64,000 bases of DNA from Cristatella mucedo (Eukaryota; Bryozoa; Phylactolaemata; Cristatellidae), in assembly GCA_009760855.2 (NCBI GenBank), contig WPIO01000018.1, positions 3,038,001 to 3,102,000 of the forward strand, written 5' to 3'. Position 1 is the stretch's first letter. Every line of letters starts with the position of its first letter. The translations under genes and the position numbers were made by a program. Shown here piece after piece: positions 23,940 through 34,909 of the stretch. The notes below the pieces were generated by a model that saw only the letters and a list, made by a program, of their open reading frames with translations, did no database searches and was not told where the DNA came from.

Positions 23940-24865
23940 CAATTTCAGGTAATATCGGAAAATGTCTTGAAACTAAATGAAGATAGAACAGAACTAATGC
24001 TCACAGAACACCCTAAGCGTGTTGCTGGATTAAAAGGCTTTGCTCTTCTAATAGGTGATGCTGTTGTGCGACCATCACCACGTGCTCGAATTTTACGTGT
24101 TATTTTGGATAGATGCCAACATTTTAAAAGCTTCGTTCAGAAGACTGCTCCAACAGCTAGCCATCCCGCCCAATCCCTATCTAAGATTAGGAGCTGTCTT
24201 TCACAGTGGCTTGAACAAAGTTTAACTGGCTCCTTATTTCTGTCTCGGTTTGATTAGTGTAATTCTCTTTTGACTGGGCTGCTATAAAAAGCAACTGGGC
24301 CACTGCAGCTGGCTAGGAATATGACTGTAAGGCTAGTTTTTAAGTCCCAGAGGTTTGAAGACGTATCTCCGTTGCTAAAAGTGCTAGGATGGCTGCCGGT
24401 TGATCATTAGATACAGAGCATTTAAGCTGACCCACAAGGCTCAGCCACGGCTTGGCTCCTCCATACATAGCTGAAATGCTGCACCTGTTTCAGCCTCTTC
24501 GTGCCCACAGGTCCTGTATGGAAAATAAATTAGCTGTTTCATTCCTCCGCTTGGAGACCATTGGCGACAGAAGCTTTAGCTCTGCAGGTCCCAGACTGTG
24601 GAACTCGCTTCCACAATTCTTATGCAACGACAACTACTCTCCAGCTGCCGATAATGGCTTATCATTTTCTGCGGTCCTGAGCTGCTACGTTCATGCTACT
24701 CACTACCTCAACTGCTCATCCGACTCTGCTACGCTTCCCACTTTCTCTTGGTTGAGTGAGATGAAGTCTGTTGGCGACCCGAATGAGTACCGAAAGCCGC
24801 TTAGGCTGTTAGTGCACTGCACGAAACTCCTTCGTAACACCGACATACTTACAGACGGAGTTATA
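23940..24865 (+). mobile_element. LINE-B, private to unit 2
   Basis: Begins near VLKLNEDRTELML at about 23965 and continues through GFALLIGDAVVRPSP, the SRFD* break at 24255, and IAEMLHLFQPLRAHRSCMEN to GPRLWNSLPQFLCNDNYSPA. The tail at 24850-24870 is ATT-rich. Internal stops at about 24255 and 24285 disable it. It separates sequence that is contiguous in unit 3 (43480-43545), so it is younger than the unit 2/unit 3 split. Confidence 0.88.
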
Positions 24866-25019
24866 ATATTATTATATTATAAGTTGTGGAAAATATGTAC
24901 CCTCTCGGCCGTTAAAACTTTCCGAGATATGATCTAGCAGAAGCCGGAAGAGCGAGAGGGAGAGACAAAGAAACGGAATGCATTTGAGAAAGCTTTCGCT
25001 TGCCTGTATTTGTATGCCC

Positions 25020-25335
25020 CTGCATTCGTGAGCGCTCGAGCGTGAGCGCTCGAGCGGGCGTGTCTGTGCGAGTGGGTTTTTCTGAGTGAGCGAGCCTGTG
25101 TCTGTGCGAGTGCAAGTCTTCGTCAACGTACATGAGCGTGAGCGTATTCGAGAGCGTATGTGCCTGCGTTTGCGTGTTCTAATGCATGAGTGATGGATGG
25201 TATGCTTTCGCTTGTGTGCGCGTGTGCGCGCGTGTGCACGCGTGTGCGAGTGAGCCAATGTGTGTGCGTGCGCGTGCGTTCGCGCGTGCGTGCATGTGCG
25301 TGTGTGTGAGCACGTACATGCAGGCGTTCGTGCGA
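25020..25335. repeat. GTGAGC/GTGCGTG-rich tract
   Basis: About 300 bases of alternating purine-pyrimidine sequence (gcgtgtgcgcgcgtgtgcac and similar), 340 bases upstream of NRP exon 1. Open frames on both strands are compositional. Counterparts at 11880-11945 and 43625-43830. Such tracts can adopt left-handed DNA; that is general knowledge, not shown here. Confidence 0.85.
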
Positions 25336-25598
25336 ACGGTGTGTGGAGCAAATGGCAATCGGGCGGTACATTTGTACGGTTGTTTTTCTGTGCCCCAATT
25401 CGCCATGTTAAACGGGTGTAATGTCGGAGTCAGGAGAACGGCCAGCTATGACACAGAGGCCGGCCCCGCCCACCGCCCACGCCAAAATAGCCCGCCTCAG
25501 CGTTTACCGCTCTCGGCAGCCACTGTCGCCACAGTGACCCCGCCCACCTATCCTGTTTACTTTGCCGAGATTGGTGGTTCCTGTCTACGGGAGACTAT

Positions 25599-25604
25599 TA
25601 TAAA
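25599..25604 (+). promoter_or_regulatory. TATA box of the unit 2 NRP gene
   Basis: TATAAA inside ctattataaagaag, 73 bases before the start codon. The equivalent gene in unit 3 has TATAAAAAG at nearly the same distance (67 bases), while both pseudogenes lack it. Confidence 0.7.
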
Positions 25605-25671
25605 GAAGGAAGGCCATGCGACGGACGGCTGACAATTGAGTTAGACTGCAGTTAGATGTGAACGCGCGACG

Positions 25672-26304
25672 ATGTCTATGTGTGCGACACTCCTCTCTGC
25701 ACTCGCGATCGTGTCTGTCTGCGCAGTCACTACAGTCGGTAAGTCAGTGGCCCGAGTTACCTGTCGCCTTAGGCGGCTCGATGCGCCTAATTGGGCGCGA
25801 TCGCAACTGTGGGCTTCTCGGCTAGCCAAATCTTTTCAATGATGCTTACCGCTAGGGCATCACCAGCGTGCTCGTTGTCGGCCGCGGCTGTCAGTGTGGG
25901 TGACTGTAGCGGCTTCTTACGGCTTTATCAGCTTTCTCAGCTTCATCGATGTTTTGCAACGCCCATAGGCAACCCTTTTCTGGCCGAGCCTCTCCGTTCT
26001 CTGAAACTACCGTGCGCCCACCAACGGAGCTTCGATGACCACGGAATTTTAAGGTTTCTAAATTGAATCGCAGGTTGGGCCGGAAATTCACGTACAACGA
26101 AGAGGCCAGCATCAGGCCTTGACCGTTGCCCGCAGTGGCGCTTCACCAACTTGTGCTAAGCGATCCGCATTCCGGGAAGGCCGGAAGTGACAGCTGGCAG
26201 GTGCAAGAACACCACCGGTGGCTGCCAACGAGCAACCTTGCACGTATGATTGTTCCATGATTTTATCCCTGTCCTACGCTTTCTGTTTAGATGCCTACAG
26301 GAGC

Positions 26305-26338
<34 letters not shown>

Positions 26339-26505
26339 GTGGCTTCCCGAGATCAAACAACAACAACAATAACAATAACGCCGGATACGGCCGAGGCAAG
26401 CGCGCCAGTGGCTCTCTAGACTCGGCCACGACAGCGACCACCCAAGGCGCTTTGCAAAAGGCAGCGAACATCGGCAACAGCAACAGAAACGTACCTGCTC
26501 TGTAA
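25672..26505 (+). CDS. Secreted asparagine-rich peptide precursor (NRP, unit 2 copy)
   Basis: Two exons, 25672-25738 and 26291-26505, with a 552-base GT..AG intron in phase 1 (GTAAGT donor, TTTCTGTTTAG acceptor); product 93 residues. Residues 1-22 (MSMCATLLSALAIVSVCAVT) form a signal peptide with a likely cut near A18-D23. Exon 2 gives DAYRS, Asn28-38, GGFPRS, Asn45-52, AGYGRGKR (53-60), then a Ser/Thr/Ala-rich tail ending NVPAL. G58-K59-R60 fits a prohormone cleavage plus amidation site. The first Asn tract is almost pure AAC codons. Start chosen because the same ATG and exon end recur in units 1 and 3. TATA upstream, AATAAA 237 bases downstream of the stop. I recognise no known family; a secreted peptide precursor (signalling, antimicrobial or matrix) is inference. 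Confidence 0.75.
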
Positions 26506-26741
26506 CTTATCTTCACGGCCTCGCTCGGCGCTTAAGAGCCGCCGTCGGAATGGGCCGCCACGAGCCAGCTGCAGCCGCCTTATCAGAACGGGCCACTTGT
26601 CAGCTAGCGAGCTGCTGCAAGCAAGAAGCGACCGCGTTCGGCTGGCGGGTGTCAGCTGATCGGCCGTCTCGCGCTGCTGCAGCTTTTATTAATTATAGTG
26701 AGCTCGGTACTGAGCTAGCTTGATATCGGCCCGCCTCAAAA

Positions 26742-26747
26742 AATAAA
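26742..26747 (+). terminator. Poly-A signal of the unit 2 NRP gene
   Basis: AATAAA in cctcaaaaaataaaatttct. The same context is found at 45152 (unit 3, intact) and near 15953 (unit 1, decayed). Confidence 0.65.
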
Positions 26748-26769
26748 ATTTCTTGAAATTGATTCGCTT

Positions 26770-28070
26770 ACTCAACACGATCAATCAAGTGATACTGGTT
26801 GCAAAAACCAATGATAAGCCAACTGAGCCGATTTTTCCTAGAGTCGATATTTCTGCTAATGGAAATGTTTGGGACGGGCCGAGCCGCAACGGCTAGCAGC
26901 CAGGTTTAGTTCCGTTCGGCCGAGCTGATGCGCTTACCTAATGACCGGGCAGAGGCTTTCAGATGTGCTGCTTCTGAGAAATTTAGCGTTCCTTGAAATG
27001 CACGGCGAGGAAACAAGGGAACCGGCCCAAGAGGGACTTATTTCAGGGATACCGGTCGAAACGTCGCCACCAGACGAAGCGTGCTCGATTCGCTGTGCTA
27101 AAATGAGCTGTGGGTGGACATATCTGTTTGAGCGTCGTCCTAGTGAAGAAAAAGGTATTGGGATTTATTAGTTAGGTGATAGATTCATAAGGATATTTGC
27201 TATTTCAGTGAATGATCAGCTTCGTAAAGATATTTTCTCTTTCAGTACCTGACCCCAGAAATGATGCGTTAGAAGTGCACAAGCGAGACAATATCTTACA
27301 TTTTTTAGTGCACATAGCACGTTTAAACCGTTGCTTTGTAACTCTGTTCAAAGGAAAGCAGTAATAACGGCTTAATGAAATGCCAAGTAACATGCTTAAA
27401 CCAGGACATAAAAGCTCGGAAGAAAAGTTAAAGTCGATCATTTGTAAGACGCCTGGATAGAAGCGTGCATTAAATCAGGATCATGACTATCCAAAGTAAG
27501 CGAGTGCAAAAAAGATGACCTTCCGCTTACATAACCAGCCGCCGAGGAAGGAGCTCTGAATACATAAGGATTGCGCAAGGCAAAAAAAATGGAAAACTCA
27601 TGATTGCGGTTAATATATTCGGAAAAGATTTGTCTATACCCTTGACTTGAAAAGATGGTGCAAAATCATGGAAAACGGTGACTGTTGCTGGTTGAAATTT
27701 CTTGAATGTGGTCGCGTACGCTTTAAGGGCTCGATCACACAAGTATTTTAATTGAATACGAGGAACAGCCAGACAAGGTGGTTGCCAAGTAACTGGCTAT
27801 GCTGAACGCTCACTTCTTTAATATTTCAAATGGCTGGTAATAGCTTAGCTGTAAATAACCACCGAACTGCAGCATCTTTCCTTCGATAGCACCTTTCTTG
27901 TTGATTTTGGTGTGGCAGTGACGTAGCTGGCTTCGCTGGCTCCCACGGCCGAGCCCACGTACCGCTCTCTCAGTTATAACTGTATGGAGAATGGGTCTGC
28001 TACATCATCAGGGCCATGAATACGCAATTAATGTTGAGCCGAAAAGCTACACATTTGTAAGAGGATCGGA
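26770..28070. other. No gene seen
   Basis: Unit 2 sequence downstream of NRP. A 76-codon plus-strand frame at 26941-27171 and a 78-codon minus-strand frame at 27205-27441 have no recognisable domain and no counterpart checked in unit 3. Confidence 0.45.
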
Positions 28071-28074
28071 TATA

Positions 28075-28705
28075 ATGTAATGTAATGTATCTCCGTCAGT
28101 AACTCCACAAAGTCATAAAGACTATGTGGGTGTTACGCAGGAGAGTTTTGTATAGCGCACTCACAGCCTAAGCGGCTTTCGGTACGCATTCGGTACCCAA
28201 CAGACTTCGTCTCACGCAACAAAGAGAAAGTGGGAAGCATAGCAGAGTCAGGAGAGCAGTTGAGGTAGTGAGTAGCATAGAAGTAGCGGTTCAGGACCGC
28301 TGAAAAAGTTGTGCCATAGTCGGCTGTTGGAGAGTAGCTGTCGTTGCGTGAGAATTGTAGAAGCGAGTTCCACAGTCTAGGACCTGCAGAGCTAAAGCTT
28401 CTGTCGCCACTGTCTTTAAGCAGAGGAATGGGACAGCTAATTTATTGTCCACACAGGACCTGAGGGCGCGAACAGGCTGCAACTGATGCAGCAGTTCAGC
28501 TAGGTACAAACGAGCCAAGCCGTGGCGGGGCTAAGAACTTTGCTCTGTATCATTTGCTCAACCGGCAACCATCCTAGCTCTTTCAGCAGAGGTGACACGT
28601 GCTCAAACCGCTGGGACTTGAAGACCAGCCTTGCAGCCATGTTCATAGTCCGCTGTAGTGGCATAATAGCTTTCTTTGGCAGCCCAGCCAAAAGGGAATA
28701 GCACG
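28075..28705 (-). mobile_element. LINE-B, fairly well preserved
   Basis: Begins with a (GTAAT)n-type tail at 28075-28098, then the LINE-B 3' UTR. The coding end reads MARLYLAELLHQLQPVRALR and upstream LLKELGWLPVEQMIQSKV and SLLAGLPKKAIMPLQRTMNM. The sequence is close to the unit 1 insertion at 14506-15431. It is truncated at about 28700, inside the LCRLDYCNSLLAG-type segment. Confidence 0.88.
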
Positions 28706-28719
28706 TTTTACACAATGAA

Positions 28720-31380
28720 AAAAATGGTGTACTGACGTTTTGATTATCTCGAATGGCTTTTCACCGGCAACGTATTCAAACAGTGACCAAGCGAATGTTT
28801 TGCTACTACTGCGCACATGTTCCTTGATCGGCCGATCGTTATTTGTGCAGTGCTCTGATCTTCCCGGTATCTCTCTGCTCTCTAAATAGCAGTTTCGGCG
28901 GGGTGCTCCGCTTCAATAACAGGTTTCATTTATTTGTCCGTACTTTAATTTACATATTTGGATGTGGGCGGTGACAAAGCGAGTTCGCCTTCAGTTTCCA
29001 CCAGAGCAGATTTGGAGGAGCGTCCGTTGCAGGAAGCGGGTCATTGACCGCTTGTACGGGTGCTCTGCAATACTTGGTGGTCTGTGCAAGCTAAGGTCTA
29101 CGCGCGAATTTCGCAGCATTTATGATTCACGTATCATACAGCAAACTACCTGAATTACCATTGATTACGAACTGTTGTTCCTAAATATGTGTGCACTCTT
29201 CGTTGCCGCAGACTTCCTCTATAGTCGCCATATCTTCGAGCCTTGGAGGCTCTATGTTTCTAAAAACAATGTTGCCAACTAGACGTTTTTTCTGTGCTAT
29301 CGCGCAGAGTTTCTGCCGTAAGTTTCTGCACATAAGCCTGTATTGCTTGGGAAAACCTATCAATGAGTACAATAATTCGATGTCGCATCGCTCAAGCGAT
29401 GGCGCAGGAAAATCTTCGCCTCCCTGTATTGCTTTTATTAGTCTCGTACTGTTTCGACGTGGCTTCGCGTATTTTTAAAGTAGACCTGCATCTGAAAGGT
29501 TCTCGCCTATCTCACGCCAAGGAAGTCCTTACGACCTGAAAGAATATAACTCGGAAGTGTTGCAGAGACGCGCAGGCGCCAAGCCTGCGACTGGGATCGC
29601 TGTTGGCGAGGAAAATGAAGACAAGACAGCCACAACAGCAGCTTCAAAGGACATCGCATACAATCCTCGGGAATAATTTATGTTAGAGCCAGAAAAGAAG
29701 GCGAAGCCGAACGTTGACACCTAACATAGCTGGGCGCTTAAGGTATTGTAATAATTCCGGCACAGGATGGGCATAATTTAACGAGGTTGTAAGTGAAAAC
29801 ACAGCTAATTAAACAAGCCAAACAATAGCGGATGTTTTATGGTTCGCGACTAATTAATCCAACTATTCGAATATATTTCCCATTGCTAAGGAATGGTTAT
29901 TACAAAAATCAATAAATAAATCTATTTGCATAGCCTAAGGTTATTTACTCTCTTTCCAGGCGCTTTAAATAGGCGGCAGCGCTCAATTCCACTATCATGA
30001 TCCCTGATTACGAATACCTTAAGTAACGGCAAAATCGTGGCGCTTTTAAGCCGAAATCACGAAATTGGCTCAAAGTTAGTAGGGACACGGCAGAGCTGAG
30101 TCGTTCCTTAAGTCACTGTACCAGACGAGAGTTGGTCCATGTCACGGCTTCTGCTGGAGACCTGCAGCGCTCTCCGCCACTATTGAACAGACTTCTAGGC
30201 TACGGATGTAGGCGTGTTACATTAAAGGAATAAGCCCTCTCTGTTACTGGCTTATTCCGCGACTTCCGGCACACTTGCGTGCTTTGATAATGCACCTACC
30301 AGTCACTAGACCTGGTACTAGGTTCAGAGCGTCACCGGTTTTCATGACGCACCTGCTAGGATTAGCAACTTTACGAGTCCAGTGATGGCTGTCAAATTCA
30401 GTTTTAACGAGGAAGCCGCTTTACCATGTTTGCCACATTGTACGTGCTGGGCGGCACACGTAGTGCGGCCACGACCGAAACTTGGTCGCTAATCGGTTTG
30501 CCTTAAAAGAAGTTATAAAAACTGCTCGCATTCCTCGCAATGTCTACGGAAGAGTAATCGTTTTCAAGAAACGTGAGATACGCAAAGCTGTCCGCTGTAT
30601 CTCACACGCTGCAAAACTGACTTAAAGAAGGACTAGACTGCATTTCCTAATCGTAACCCGCCACCTCGATGCACGCGACTGAATAGCTATCGGCCACGAG
30701 CGATCTTCCACGGTCATTCGATACACTAGGACAAGTAGAACGTGGGCGTAGCGCTGTAGACGACCGCAATTACGGCTCTCTCTGAGGCCGTAACTATACG
30801 CCGAGTCTTGCAACTGTGCTGCTTGAATCCTTGTTGCTTCCTTTTGTGTCCTGACTGTGTCTTTTATATTGTAGCAACTGCACACGGTCCTTAATTTTTC
30901 TAATCGTTTTGCTTCTTACTTGCTGAATACTAATGGTAATATTATCGAATTTGTGTAGAAACCTCAGATGACGTAATTTTTTCCTAGTCCAATTTTCTGT
31001 ATAGGAAACATGATCGCACGGTTAGCTTCGACTCCAGAATGATGATGGGAAAACTGCGTTTTCTTAGGGAGGTAGGATAAAACCCTCCTCGTTGCACGTT
31101 CCGGTCCAATTTGACCAACCACTGTTGCCGTTACTTCTCTCGCCACCTCAAGATTTAATTTCAATACGGCGAGTTCGTTATGTCACATAAACAGGGACGC
31201 TTGTGGAATGGTTCATTGATTTCTACGGTCGAGTCGTACGCTACGCTTTTTAGTGCTACGAAAAAGGCGTGTCTTTGACGGTATCTGATTGGTCATTCGT
31301 AAAATCTGGCCTGCGTTAGCTAAAAACTAGAGCCTCACTTAGCTGCTGAGTGTGAGAGCTCTTTTGTGTCGGAATAGGAA
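28720..31380. other. No gene seen; end of unit 2
   Basis: Contains AT-rich DNA, a short L2-like tail relic near 29940-29980 (ttccaggcgctttaaat) and the unit segment 30275-30750 shared with 45897-46385. Open frames up to 95 codons (29191-29478) show no domain. Confidence 0.45.
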
Positions 31381-31384
31381 CTCG

Positions 31385-31600
31385 CGAGCTGCGGCTGCAG
31401 CAGCAGCTGTGGTGATGGCGCGGAAACAGGAGCTGCGGCTGCAGCAGCTGTGACGGCGGCTGCGTCGACCCGGGGGAGGGGTGGGGACACTTCCCTTCCT
31501 CTGTGTTGCCTAGGTCACTACCCCACTAGAATGCGATACAACCCTGCTGCATTTCTCCATCAACGGTAAGTCTCCCCACTAGCACCTTCACCGCGAGAAA
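31385..31600 (+). repeat. Repeat beta, partial copy
   Basis: Carries the gctgcggctgcagcagcagc-rich block, a G-rich run, then cctctgtgttgcctaggtca in beta order, but lacks the ttagaaacgactaataata start. Followed by the segment shared with 15990-16160. Confidence 0.55.
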
Positions 31601-32049
31601 TGTTGTAGGATTTCGGGTTGTGACAGCATATGTCGCAAATGCACGCTTATCCGGTGTCCATAGGTAGCAAACGTACGACTGCCATGAGTCATTCTAGCGC
31701 AGCCGTCTACTGTTCTTTCCGGATTTTAATACTTCCCAGCAGCGACCTAGAAAGACCTTTCGGTGCGCGTGAACAAAGGTAGAAATGGCAATCCCTCCGC
31801 TTGTCAAAAATAGCTCCGCCGCAGAAGAAATGCAAATAATACGCCAGCCGGCATGTCGAGTCAAGATCATCGTAATAGCTGTAGCAAAGGTACAAGATAG
31901 CTATCGCAGCCTCAACATGGGCGAGTTTTCATGGCTTTGAACCAGGCAAACCGGCGATTTATTACAGAAAGTCTACATTTTCCAGTGTTTCTTTCTCTAT
32001 GCTTAACATGGCCAAATCAAAGAGTCGATGTCATCCCAATAATGCTCTC

Positions 32050-32620
32050 AGCTAAGAAATTATTATCTTGAGCTTGCGGAAGGAACTGGTACAGTTATAT
32101 ATGAGAAGAGCTTGCAAAGGAGACTCTTCCATTAGTAAACACATATTCTCCATAACTGGCGATGAAAAACTGCTGTTCTTCAGTGCATTTCTCAGGTGCC
32201 CAGTCGTGGCGTCCGGCCTGAAGTATTTTACTGTCAGGTATTTCGTTGTACAGTTCTGTTCCATCGACGTCTGAACGATAGAAGCTTCCAAATAACTAAA
32301 GGCACAGTCTCCGAAGGATTTGAGGTATGTACGAGGTATATGTAAGGAGTTACATTCCAAAAAGCGAGTTTTACGATGCTTAGCATGGTTGGTGAGTATA
32401 TCTAATAGGTAGGCTGGAGCCAAAGACTGAAGGGGCCTAAAAGTTAGTGGCAAAACATTGAAGCCGCTGGGTTTCTTGGCTGGGAGCCAGAGCAGGTCGG
32501 CGAGAGGTGGTGTGAGGTGTTAACTGCACCGCTCACGACAGACAAGCCTAGCTGCAGTGTGCTGTACCAGCTGTAAACGCCTGATTGTTGCCTGCACTGG
32601 CTGCAATGCAACGCCAGTGT
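32050..32620 (-). mobile_element. LINE-A fragment
   Basis: Minus-strand translation shows a [19 protein letters not shown]-type region (LINE-A '[14 protein letters not shown]'), then LTFRPLQSLAPAYLLDILTN and a decayed YLKSFGDCAFS end. Two frames are needed. Downstream of the C terminus the identity fades near 32050. Confidence 0.8.
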
Positions 32621-32756
32621 TTGCAGCGATGCCAAGAATGTGGAATATTCAGATGGCGGTAGCGGGAACGGCTTTTGACTCGGTCTTTTTGTTGATCCTC
32701 TTTCGCTAAACCAATTGCTGAAGACGAGACCTGATAATGTAATATAATTCATTTGC

Positions 32757-32895
32757 ATGGCACTCTATGAGATTTAAATAATTATCCAGACGCTTCACAT
32801 ATGGTACGGAGCTCGAGGCCACGACCTTGGCTATCAAATACATTCACCTTTACCTCGGTCGTTGCGAGCACCTAAGCCACTGGGTCAAACCAGCG
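32757..32895 (-). mobile_element. SINE with tRNA-like head and LINE-A tail
   Basis: Read on the minus strand: gctggtttgacccagtggct (A-box-like), a spacer ending near cgtggcctcgagctccgtac, then catatgtgaagcgtctgg, which is the LINE-A-type 3' end. Same order as 47826-47962. Confidence 0.65.
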
Positions 32896-34539
32896 AGGTA
32901 TACAGACAACATTGGCAAGAACCGAAGTATATTATAGAGTGCACAAATGCGTATTTGCCGTCATTTATATGCAGTGCAGGAAACCCGAAACAAATACAAG
33001 CCAGCCTCTCAATGTCAAAAGTGAAAGACCTTGCGAAATGCGCACAAGTATTGGTATAGCAAACGTCTCAATTTTTAGCAGTTGCTCATTCCGGCGGCAC
33101 ATGCTGAAATCACCCTATCCAATAAAATAAAGGGCTGTAGAAGTGGTATTGCACTTCGCTTTCGCAAATGGCAAACCTCTAGCTGTGGTAACCCTTTCTC
33201 CACAACTCTAGCTGCGGTACACCCTAAAGTTAACTGGATTCTCTTCTTTAAACTTAGGGCATCTCATGGGAACTTTCTTTGAGCGCGAGGAGACTTAGAC
33301 TGGTGCAAATTCAGAGCTTGGCAAGCAACAAGAGTAAAAGAACCCGAAGAGAGCAGGTCAGATAGGGGGGCCGGAGGCAGGTCTACTGGTGATGAGAGGT
33401 CCTCTACAGCACTGCTGCTACTGCCAGCTGTCCTGCTTGCTAGCTAGATTGAGAGCTGTGCTACCATTGCATCCAAAAGCTGCCGTCGATCGAAGTTTTA
33501 AAATGAAGCTTGGGAGCTGGTGGTTTATTAAATCATTTAAAACTAACTGTTCCTTAGCTTGATGACGGTCTTCACTGCAGAGACTGAGCCAGACTGAGCG
33601 AAGCGAGTCTCATTCACCACTGATCACTGACGAGATACTTCAAAGATAATTGAGCGAGACGCCAAGAAACGCTGTAATGATTTGTAATCTAAATGGGAAT
33701 GAGACTATAGTCATATATTTAAGTGAAGGAAAGTTCTCTAGAAAAGACTGTTTGATTGCAGCTGCTTCACGGGATTGCGGTCGTTTTAGGCTCAGCTGCT
33801 CTGCCAATTTCCTTGGTTTAGAACAGAAGGTGTGACTTCTGATTTTACCGTGACATGATCGACGTGCCCCCTCTAAAGTTCACAGCACCTACGATGACAC
33901 TGTGCGCTGCCAAGATGATGCGGTGAACCTGCTTCTGGATGACTGTTCATCTACTTAAGTAAGGTTTTGTGTAAAAACTGCTGCAGCTTGCTGCTGCTGC
34001 TGCGTCGAGTCGCCGCTTCCGTTTCGGTGCTCAGATATCAGATCTCAGATCTCTTCCTCCTGCTAAGCAAGTGAACCGTGTCTGCTGGTACTACAATGAC
34101 GATAATTATATATTTCCCTAGCCCACATTGAGAACTTAAAAACTTATTTCTAGACTCTGAATATGCTGTTACAATTATCAAATATTTGGTCGGTGGCAAT
34201 GTTAATAGCATTAACAAGGAGAAATTTTTTAGTTCTAGCATGCCCAGTGTTGACCTCAATTATGTGGCTAGTGATAAAATGCAAAGATTCAGTACGCATA
34301 AATAAGCTGTAGACGAATCACAAAGACCCAAAGAATGCTCTAAAGAAACCGACGTGTTTGTAACTTCAATGTAATACCGTCAAGTTAGGGATGTATTAAC
34401 GTTAGTTGGGTGTTAGTTTCAAAATTTAAGAGCATACGAAAAAAGCCATAGTCTTCAACAAATTTCAGGTTTTGCCCACGGCAGAGCTAAACAGATTGAA
34501 TCATAAACATGGATGATACGACGGCTAGCCCGACTGAAG

Positions 34540-34900
34540 AGTAGTTCAAATAGGTAGAGTGGAGCAAAGGAATGCAGGGACCTAAAAATGAGTGACACAA
34601 TTTTTGAGTCGATATGCTACTTCATTGGTAGCCAGTGCAAGTTGGCGAGAAGTGATTAATGTGGCAAGGGTGATACTCACGATAGACAAGCCTAGTTGCA
34701 GAGTTGTTATCACGATAGACAAGCCTAGTTGCAGAGTTGTTATCGATGTGTGGATCAATTAGGTTGTGGTATCCCTTTCCAAGCAAGCCCCGAATGATTG
34801 CAATGTCACGTGGCTGAAAGTAAGCAAGCTAGACTGTACGGCTGGTATGATCTTCTTGTTAAATGTCACTTTCATCGGATCTCTAACAGTATACCCGTGC
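34540..34900 (-). mobile_element. LINE-A fragment with internal tandem duplication
   Basis: Minus-strand LINE-A segment around the 'HWLP' and 'SAYFQLHNI' regions. A stretch of about 33 bases starting cacgatagacaagcctagtt (about 34677-34743) is present twice in tandem, a local duplication after insertion. Confidence 0.7.
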
Positions 34901-34909
34901 TTTCTGAGA

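Larger units (their letters stand above)
17490..31000 (+). repeat. Segmental duplication unit 2
   Basis: 18170-18450 matches 33700-33990. 18585-18800 matches 35600-35810. 18840-18960 matches 37240-37345. 18985-19115 matches 2745-2930. The internal blocks listed for units 0 and 3 follow. The NRP gene is at 25672-26505. Downstream, 30275-30480 matches 45897-46110, and 30645-30750 matches 46275-46385. It is therefore the longest unit with unit 3. The left edge is uncertain. Confidence 0.75.

Noticed and set aside
26295-26516. Leucine-rich minus-strand frame, and a similar one at 44722-44913
   Set aside because: Antisense of the Asn codons of the NRP exons; no signal peptide or conserved frame beyond the tract.
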